Part shown: piece after piece, positions 33,973 to 38,956 of the stretch
Layout of the letters: each line of letters begins with the position of its first letter
Position numbering within the stretch: position 1 is the stretch's first letter
Translations under genes and position numbers: made by a program
The notes under the pieces: model-generated
Seen by the model: only the letters and a program-made list of their open reading frames with translations
Databases searched by the model: none
Told to the model about the DNA's origin: nothing
NCBI GenBank assembly: GCA_027030425.1
Contig: JALVEW010000063.1
Location: 1-38,956 of the forward strand
Direction of reading: 5' to 3'
Source of the DNA: Sedimenticola sp.
GTDB taxonomy: Bacteria > Pseudomonadota > Gammaproteobacteria > Chromatiales > Chromatiaceae
DNA length: 38,956 bases

Positions 33973-34007
33973 CCCTCTCCCCCCGGGGAGAGGGTCAGGG
34001 TGAGGGG
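33973..34007. repeat. REP-like palindromic repeat
   Basis: CCCTCTCCCCCCGGGGAGAG followed by GGTCAGGGTGAGGGG. It is related to the repeat at 28051-28084 and sits just after surA, where it may act as a 3' stabilising or terminating structure. Confidence 0.7.
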
Positions 34008-34026
34008 GGCTGGGTGTATTTCCACC

Positions 34027-34195
34027 TTAACAGGATGTTGAAAAAGTCCCTCCATGGACTTTTTCAACCACGGAAGCGGAAAACGCGGTTTCCCGCTTCC
34101 TTCTTTTTCAATGGCTTGCCGCCACTGAAAATGGTGGCACGTCCTTGTGCCACACACAGGCTGTCGAAAAACGGTGTTTTTCAACAGCCTGTCAA
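34027..34195. repeat. 169-bp three-hairpin MITE-like repeat, copy B
   Basis: An inverted copy of 5308-5477. It contains three hairpins: GTTGAAAAAGTCC / GGACTTTTTCAAC on the left, GGAAGCGG / CGCTTCC in the centre, and CAGGCTGTCGAAAAA / TTTTTCAACAGCCTG on the right. It separates surA from pdxA and ends six bases before the pdxA start codon. Confidence 0.85.
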
Positions 34196-34201
34196 CCCGC
34201 C

Positions 34202-35200
34202 ATGAGCATCGTCCTCACCCCCGGCGAGCCGGCTGGCATAGGCCCGGACCTCGTCCTCGAGGCTGCCACCCGGGGCCTGGATATCCCCCTGCTGGTCATC
34301 GCCGACCCGGCTCTCCTCAGACAGCGGGCCAGAACCCTCGGGCTGGACATCCACATCCTGGAAACGGATGTCCCGCCGACAGCGCCCGCTGCGCCGGGCA
34401 GCCTGCATGTACTGCCCGTACAACTGGCCACCCCCAGCCAGCCGGGCCGGCTCTCCGCCAGAAACGCCCCCTATGTGCTGGACTGCCTGCGCATTGCCGC
34501 CAAGGGTTGTCTCAGCGGCGAATATCAGGCCCTGGTCACCGGCCCGGTGCACAAGGGCATCATCAACGACGCGGGCATTACCTTCAGCGGACACACGGAG
34601 TTCCTCGCCGAACTGAGTAACGCCTACCCTGTGATGATGCTGGCCTGCCCCGGGCTGCGCGTTGCCCTTGCCACTACCCATCTGCCGTTAAGAGACGTCA
34701 GCGACACCATCACCCCCGAATTGCTGGAAACCGTCATCACCATCCTTCACCAGGACTTGCAGGAGAAGTTCGGTCTTCACCACCCGAAAATCCTCATATG
34801 CGGACTCAACCCCCACGCGGGAGAAGGGGGACACCTGGGCACCGAAGAAAAGGAAGTCATCGAACCCGTGCTGGAAAAGCTGCGCACGCTGGGAATGCGC
34901 CTGCTCGGTCCCCTTCCGGCGGATACCCTGTTCACCCCCCGCTACCTGGAGTTGGCCGACGCAGTGCTGGCCATGTATCACGACCAAGGACTGCCGGTTC
35001 TCAAGCATATGGGCTTTGGCCAGGCGGTGAACATCACCCTGGGACTGCCTTTCATTCGCACTTCCGTCGATCACGGCACGGCACTGGAACTTGCCGGCAC
35101 CGGGAAAGCGGAATCCGGCAGCCTGCTCGCCGCCCTGGAGCAGGCGGCGGGCATGGCGGGCATCAGGTCTTCGAACGGGCCAGACGCCGGTATCCAATAG
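34202..35200 (+). CDS. pdxA: 4-hydroxythreonine-4-phosphate dehydrogenase PdxA
   Basis: A 332-residue enzyme of pyridoxal phosphate synthesis that oxidises 4-phosphohydroxy-L-threonine. It has the usual N-terminus '[18 protein letters not shown]', '[13 protein letters not shown]' with '[10 protein letters not shown]' (metal-binding His), '[14 protein letters not shown]' and '[12 protein letters not shown]' (further His ligands). ATG 34202 is chosen; the open frame upstream to 34145 is encoded by the repeat element. No ribosome site is visible because the element abuts the start, so translation may depend on structure there. It follows surA as in many gammaproteobacteria, and its 3' end overlaps the convergent next gene by 38 bp. 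Confidence 0.96.
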   Translation: MSIVLTPGEPAGIGPDLVLEAATRGLDIPLLVIADPALLRQRARTLGLDIHILETDVPPTAPAAPGSLHVLPVQLATPSQPGRLSARNAPYVLDCLRIAAKGCLSGEYQALVTGPVHKGIINDAGITFSGHTEFLAELSNAYPVMMLACPGLRVALATTHLPLRDVSDTITPELLETVITILHQDLQEKFGLHHPKILICGLNPHAGEGGHLGTEEKEVIEPVLEKLRTLGMRLLGPLPADTLFTPRYLELADAVLAMYHDQGLPVLKHMGFGQAVNITLGLPFIRTSVDHGTALELAGTGKAESGSLLAALEQAAGMAGIRSSNGPDAGIQ

Positions 35201-35885
35201 CAATCAGCCCCGCCGTCAGCAGAACCAGCAACGGCGGACCCAGCACGGGTACAGCTGTGGCATTGCCATTTGCCCCTGTGGCATACAGATGGAAATTGTC
35301 GATACCCAGTTGGGTGTCAGGCACGGCAGCAGCAGGCATCAGCAGCCTTACCTCCATGTTGTAGGCATTCGCCATGGTATCCCTGAAAGAAGCAGACGTA
35401 GGCTCCTGCACCCAGCCCGCCGCAATCGCCTGGGCATCCGTCCAGTTGGGATCGAAATCGACCTGGTAGTGCCGCCACTGGGATACCGGCATACTGCCGT
35501 CCAGCTGATAGACCCAGCCATTGTGGCTGGCATCCCTGTAGCGCACCCGAAGCCGTACCCAGGTGGACTGGCCACTCAGCAGATTGAGATCAACGGAGAT
35601 CCGGTATGCGCCTGCCGCCTGAAGATCCCCTATGTATCGACCCTCGCGGTTCTGAGCCCCTATGGTACTGGATGGATTTCCCCCTGCCGCACTGGTGGAC
35701 AACAGATATCCCCCCGGATTGCCGCCAGTCACCGGTACCGAAACAACCGTCCATGCCGTATTGCCGTGCCATCCATGCAATTGACCGTCATCCCAATCAT
35801 CGGACGTATTCATGGCTGCAAAGGCATTTGCGGAAAAAAACATCCCTGCACAAAACAACCCCGCCAATGGCTTCCATTTTTTCAT
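35163..35885 (-). CDS. Exported protein with PEP-CTERM/IPTL-like C-terminal sorting tail
   Basis: A 240-residue protein with a signal peptide (about 1-23) and a beta-rich middle domain with many Trp and Gly residues. It ends with a three-part tail: short motif 'VPVLGPP', a membrane helix ('[14 protein letters not shown]') and a basic end ('RRLARSKT'). This layout is that of proteins processed by exosortase-type enzymes (PEP-CTERM and relatives such as IPTL-CTERM), although the motif is not the classic VPEP. No exosortase is in the window. TTAGGAA precedes ATG 35885. The function of the middle domain is unknown. Confidence 0.78.
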   Translation of the reverse strand: MKKWKPLAGLFCAGMFFSANAFAAMNTSDDWDDGQLHGWHGNTAWTVVSVPVTGGNPGGYLLSTSAAGGNPSSTIGAQNREGRYIGDLQAAGAYRISVDLNLLSGQSTWVRLRVRYRDASHNGWVYQLDGSMPVSQWRHYQVDFDPNWTDAQAIAAGWVQEPTSASFRDTMANAYNMEVRLLMPAAAVPDTQLGIDNFHLYATGANGNATAVPVLGPPLLVLLTAGLIAIGYRRLARSKT

Positions 35886-36177
35886 TTCCTAACCTCACTA
35901 CTTGATACAACCCGGTATTTTGGGTGCATTTACCCAAAAACCCACCTTTTGGTCATACTCATATTCGTGACCATCTACTATTTAGATAGTCTTAAGAATC
36001 ACCCGGCGCAACCGGCAATTCGTGGTGGACTGACCTGAATCAAATGATCTTAGGCACAAATAAAGACGATAACTTCATCAATCCGCTAGTCACAGCCCTG
36101 GCGATGGGCAGTCCCGAGCCAAGGCAAGGGGAAATGTCTCCCCCGCGAGGGAAAGGGATATCCGGGAATGTTTCCAC
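35886..36177. promoter_or_regulatory. Regulatory region with three inverted repeats
   Basis: Upstream of the sorting-tail gene lie TTTTGGGT-N6-ACCCAAAA (35918-35939), TGGTCA-N12-TGACCA (35950-35973) and ACTAT-TTAG-ATAGT (35977-35990) in close succession. They may be operators. No convincing gene lies in this stretch; a short leftward frame at 36040-36252 has no support. Confidence 0.45.
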
Positions 36178-36212
36178 AGAAAAAAGGCCCGCTCCGGTCA
36201 GGGAGAAGGCCT
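36178..36212 (-). terminator. Terminator after the DUF4412-like gene
   Basis: Read leftward: AGGCC-TT-CTCC, six-base loop, GGAG-CG-GGCCT followed by a run of T. The interrupted stem plus T-run is typical of a Rho-independent terminator and lies 30 bp after the stop. Confidence 0.65.
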
Positions 36213-36241
36213 CTCTATAAAAGCGGCTTGTCTGTTCTCGA

Positions 36242-36898
36242 TCAGCCGCCAAACATGGGCGTCTGCATGGTCGCCTTGGGCAGCACGAAATCCTGCTCCT
36301 TCACCTTTCCGGGCTGGATGGACACCACCCGGAAATCATCTCCCATCTTCAGGACGCCAAGGCCTTTCTTCTCCAGATAACGACCGATACTGTTGCCTGT
36401 CTTCTGTCCCATGGATTTCGCCATGTTCTCCGCCAGCTTCATCCAGGCATTGGAATACTCCACCACGGCGGGATCCTTGCTGAGCACGGCCATGGCTGTC
36501 TGTACGCCGTTCCTGTCCTTCCAGCTCAGCTCATAGACTTCCCCCACGAACCCGGCGACGGTTTCCTTCTTTCCCGTGGGCCTGGCGCTGATGAATTCCT
36601 GCTGCAGGGTGTCATCACCGCTGGGTGGCGCCATGGCGGCCATCCTGGCCATGTCCATGACCATGACCTGCCCCTGCATGTTCATGACCATCCATACCTT
36701 GCCGTCCCGGGACAACATGTAGCCGTTTCCTTCCTGGCCAGTTGGCATGTTCATGCGCGTACGGCCATGGTCGTCATACTCGATGACCATGGTTTCCGCA
36801 TCCTGGCCCGAGCCGGTGGCCAGGGTGGCAATACCCGCAGCAAACAGCTGGGGGGCGCAAAGCATCAGGCCAGCGATCATCATTCGTTTTCCAATCAC
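36242..36898 (-). CDS. Exported DUF4412-like protein
   Basis: A 218-residue protein with a signal peptide (about 1-20). The middle part has 'GKVWMVMNMQGQVMVMDM' and 'VAGFVGEVYELSWKDRNG', reminiscent of DUF4412-type domains that are beta-rich and periplasmic; the match is by eye. It is notably rich in methionine. Translation starts at GTG 36898: AAGGAGG lies seven bases before it, while the first ATG (36883) has no such site. The ribosome site is within the 12-bp gap after ychF, so the two are probably co-transcribed. Function unknown. Confidence 0.8.
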   Translation of the reverse strand: MIGKRMMIAGLMLCAPQLFAAGIATLATGSGQDAETMVIEYDDHGRTRMNMPTGQEGNGYMLSRDGKVWMVMNMQGQVMVMDMARMAAMAPPSGDDTLQQEFISARPTGKKETVAGFVGEVYELSWKDRNGVQTAMAVLSKDPAVVEYSNAWMKLAENMAKSMGQKTGNSIGRYLEKKGLGVLKMGDDFRVVSIQPGKVKEQDFVLPKATMQTPMFGG

Positions 36899-36910
36899 AA
36901 TAGCTCCTCC

Positions 36911-38002
36911 TTATACATTGAAGCGGAAATGGATCACGTCACCATCCTGCACGATATAGTCCTTGCCTTCCAGGCGCAGCTTGCCTGCCTCCTTCGCTCC
37001 CTGTTCGCCGCCACAGGCAATGAAGTCTTCATAGGCGATGACCTCGGCACGAATGAAGCCCCGCTCGAAATCCGTATGGATGACCCCGGCGGCCTGGGGC
37101 GCCGTCGCGCCCACGGGAACCGTCCAGGCGCGCACCTCTTTTACCCCCGCGGTGAAATAGGTCTGCAGACCCAGCAGGGAGTAACCGGCGCGGACCACCC
37201 GGTTCAAGCCCGGCTCGTCCAGACCCATCTCCTCCAGGAAATCTGCTTTTTCGTCATCCTCCAGCTCCACCAGCTCCATCTCGATGGCCGCGCACACGGG
37301 CACCACCTGAGCGCCTTCACCGGCCGCATGTTCCCGCACGGCATCCAGGTACGGGTTGTCCTCGAAGCCGTCCTCGCTCACGTTGGCGATATAGAGCACC
37401 TTCTTGATGGTGAGCAGATGCAGGTCATAAAGCGCCGCCTGTTCATCTTCATCCAGACCCATGGAACGTACAGGCAGCCCCTGGTCCAGGTGCTCACGCA
37501 CCCTTTCCAGCAGGGCCTTGTGAGCGAGAATCTTCTTGTCGCCGGTCTTGGCCATGCGCGTGGCCTTGTCCAGAGCTTTCTCCACGGACTCCAGATCCGC
37601 CAGGGCCAGCTCCGTGTTGATGACCTCGATGTCCGCCAACGGGTCCACCTTGCCGGCCACGTGCACCACGTCGTCATTGTCGAAGCAGCGCACCACCTGC
37701 ACGATGGCATCAGTTTCCCGAATGTTGGCCAGAAACTTGTTGCCCAGTCCCTCTCCCTTGGAAGCGCCGGCCACCAGACCGGCAATGTCCACGAACTGCA
37801 TGGTGGTGGGGACGATGCGTTCCGGCTTGACGATTTCGGCAATGCGATCCTGCCGCGGATCGGCAACGGGCACGATGCCCACGTTGGGATCTATGGTGCA
37901 GAACGGATAGTTCTCAGCCGCAATGGTGGCCTTGGTGAGAGCGTTGAAAAGGGTGGACTTGCCTACGTTGGGCAGGCCCACGATACCGCATTTGAAACCC
38001 AT
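36911..38002 (-). CDS. ychF: Redox-regulated ATPase/GTPase YchF
   Basis: A 363-residue Obg-family P-loop protein. '[18 protein letters not shown]' is the G1 motif near residues 6-23, '[19 protein letters not shown]' the G3 region, and the NxxE variant typical of ATP preference occurs near '[10 protein letters not shown]'. A coiled-coil insert and the C-terminal TGS domain ('[20 protein letters not shown]') complete it. YchF/OLA1 binds ribosomes and takes part in stress responses. Confidence 0.97.
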   Translation of the reverse strand: MGFKCGIVGLPNVGKSTLFNALTKATIAAENYPFCTIDPNVGIVPVADPRQDRIAEIVKPERIVPTTMQFVDIAGLVAGASKGEGLGNKFLANIRETDAIVQVVRCFDNDDVVHVAGKVDPLADIEVINTELALADLESVEKALDKATRMAKTGDKKILAHKALLERVREHLDQGLPVRSMGLDEDEQAALYDLHLLTIKKVLYIANVSEDGFEDNPYLDAVREHAAGEGAQVVPVCAAIEMELVELEDDEKADFLEEMGLDEPGLNRVVRAGYSLLGLQTYFTAGVKEVRAWTVPVGATAPQAAGVIHTDFERGFIRAEVIAYEDFIACGGEQGAKEAGKLRLEGKDYIVQDGDVIHFRFNV

Positions 38003-38051
38003 GTAACCTGTGCTCCGGATGATGTCCTGGCGGACGGGAATGAAATGATAT

Positions 38052-38459
38052 TCAGCTGCCGGGCTTGACTACCGGCTTGCCCTTGGCAATCCAGTCGGTA
38101 ATGCCTTTTTGCACATTGTATACCTTTGTGTAGCCGACTTTTTCATCCAGGAAATGGCTGACGATTCCCGTGCGGCGGCCGGTTCGGCAGATAAGAATGA
38201 AAGGGTCATCCTTGCCGGCAATGGGCGCAAGCTTTTCCAGCCAGGCGCGCACATTGTAATTCCCGCGTTTGTCGAAAAAAGTAATCAGGTGACTGCCTTT
38301 TATGACCCCTGTCTGCTGCCATTCCTCGGGACGGCGAATATCGATGATGGGCACGCCCTGACTGAGCAGCTTTTCCAGCTCGGCGTTGTCAATGGTGGTT
38401 ACCGCCGCACCCACCGGCAGGGAAAGCAGCAACATGAGAAAAAACAGGGCCTTTTTCAT
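38052..38459 (-). CDS. Exported single-domain rhodanese
   Basis: A 135-residue protein with a signal peptide (1-18) and one rhodanese domain: '[10 protein letters not shown]' and the active loop 'CRTGRRT' with catalytic C91. Such proteins move sulfane sulfur or act as sulfur carriers in the periplasm. GGAGA before ATG 38459 sets the start; the frame extends to 38525 but without signal features. The downstream gene is ychF, 49 bp away. Confidence 0.93.
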   Translation of the reverse strand: MKKALFFLMLLLSLPVGAAVTTIDNAELEKLLSQGVPIIDIRRPEEWQQTGVIKGSHLITFFDKRGNYNVRAWLEKLAPIAGKDDPFILICRTGRRTGIVSHFLDEKVGYTKVYNVQKGITDWIAKGKPVVKPGS

Positions 38460-38543
38460 GGAAATTCTCCGTGGATACCAGCTTTCCGGGGATTCTATCA
38501 GAGTCACAAAGGTCTGACCCGGCATGGTACGGGGACAGCAAGA

Positions 38544-38575
38544 AAAAAGGGCCCCTGCTCGGGGCCCTTATTCTC
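38544..38575 (-). terminator. Strong terminator after the right-edge SLH gene
   Basis: Read leftward, AAGGGCCCC / GGGGCCCTT form a 9-bp stem with a 5-base loop, followed by TTTTTTC. Confidence 0.85.
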
Positions 38576-38587
38576 CGTTCGACCGGT

Positions 38588-38956
38588 TCAGAGATCGAAG
38601 GTTCTCACCAGGAACACGGCCATCTGGTCACGACTGACCTCCGCGTCCGGACAGTAGTTGCTGGCATCGCAACCACCGGTGATACCTTCAACAGCCAGCT
38701 GTTCGATCCAGTCGGCGGCCCAGTGATCCACCGGAACATCATCGAACATGGCGCCGGTTGCCGCGGGCGGCACATAGGCGGAACCATACTTGGAACGCAG
38801 CAGGAACACCGCCATCTGGTCGCGGGTCACGATGCTTTCCGGGCAATAGTTGCCGCCGCCGCAGCCACCGGTGATGCCATCAGTAGCAAGCTGCTCTATC
38901 CAGGCTGCCGCCCAATAGGTATCGGGCACGTCGCCGAACATGGTTCCCGTTGCGGG
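38588..38956 (-). CDS. C-terminus of a third SLH-repeat protein (partial)
   Basis: About 122 residues are visible; the rest lies beyond the right edge. It holds two complete SLH repeats of the same type as the other two proteins: 'MFGDVPDTYWAAAWIEQLA' then 'GITGGCGGGNYCP' then 'VTRDQMAVFLL', and a second copy ending in 'VRTFDL'. The close similarity of spacing and of the 'GC..NYCP' cysteine pair to the repeats at 3139 and 5909 shows a common anchoring module used by several surface proteins of this organism. Confidence 0.88.
   Translation of the reverse strand, partial: PATGTMFGDVPDTYWAAAWIEQLATDGITGGCGGGNYCPESIVTRDQMAVFLLRSKYGSAYVPPAATGAMFDDVPVDHWAADWIEQLAVEGITGGCDASNYCPDAEVSRDQMAVFLVRTFDL

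Noticed and set aside
34132-34150. TGGCAC-like sigma-54 promoter in the repeat copy before pdxA
   Set aside because: The -12 element is at the wrong spacing and the other copy of the repeat does not keep it.
34145-34201. Upstream extension of the pdxA frame
   Set aside because: It is encoded by the three-hairpin repeat; family members begin at the sequence after ATG 34202.
36033-36046. FNR-like half site (TTGAT with imperfect partner)
   Set aside because: Only one half matches and no -10 is placed suitably, so the match can be chance.
36040-36252. Leftward 70-residue frame and possible riboswitch upstream of the sorting-tail gene
   Set aside because: The frame runs through a terminator and has no family features. 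The GC-rich region briefly resembled a c-di-GMP aptamer, but the conserved core bases are missing.

Overview
The window reads as a chromosomal segment of a Gram-negative gammaproteobacterium. The evidence is the gene order glrK-qseG-glrR, the block lptD-surA-pdxA with an amgK-like kinase divergent from it, a yggX-mutY pair, and an outer-membrane LptD that keeps the disulfide cysteines. The mixture of SLH-domain proteins, SCO proteins and a PEP-CTERM-like protein would suit an environmental (perhaps marine, sulfur-oxidising) lineage, but I cannot fix the genus from sequence alone.

Region 1 (1-19912) is a surface-polysaccharide locus of the Wzy-dependent type. It has the start of an initiating sugar-phosphate transferase (leftward, cut by the window edge), two uncharacterised membrane proteins (rightward), and a long leftward run: Wzz-like chain-length protein, Sel1-repeat protein, Wzx flippase, polysaccharide pyruvyl transferase, Wzy-like polymerase and two GT4-type glycosyltransferases. 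Downstream in the same direction lie a 1571-residue secreted SLH protein, a small exported protein and a metzincin-type protease, also with three SLH repeats. A third SLH protein runs off the right edge (38588-38956). SLH domains elsewhere bind pyruvylated cell-wall polysaccharides, so a pyruvyl transferase next to SLH proteins suggests a surface-anchoring system in a Gram-negative cell. This is the most interesting idea in the window.

Region 2 (20072-24700) holds an SCO protein and the GlrK/QseG/GlrR two-component system. Divergent from glrK is a small exported EF-hand protein. Its upstream region has a textbook sigma-54 promoter (TGGCAC-N5-TTGCT) and two perfect TGTC-N10-GACA sites, the operator known for GlrR in enterobacteria. 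This looks like a GlrR/sigma-54 control circuit for a calcium-binding protein.

Region 3 (24708-29772) holds tRNA-Phe, yggX-mutY, a copper pair (PCuAC chaperone plus a second SCO protein) bracketed by two inverted copies of a ~250 bp MITE-like element, a HAD phosphatase whose C-terminus runs into repeats, and an AmgK-like sugar kinase.

Region 4 (29773-38956) holds lptD-surA-pdxA, preceded by two 28-bp CRISPR-like repeats and interrupted by a 169 bp three-hairpin element (second copy at 5308-5477). After it come a protein with a C-terminal sorting-type tail, a DUF4412-like exported protein, the GTPase/ATPase YchF, an exported rhodanese and the partial SLH protein.
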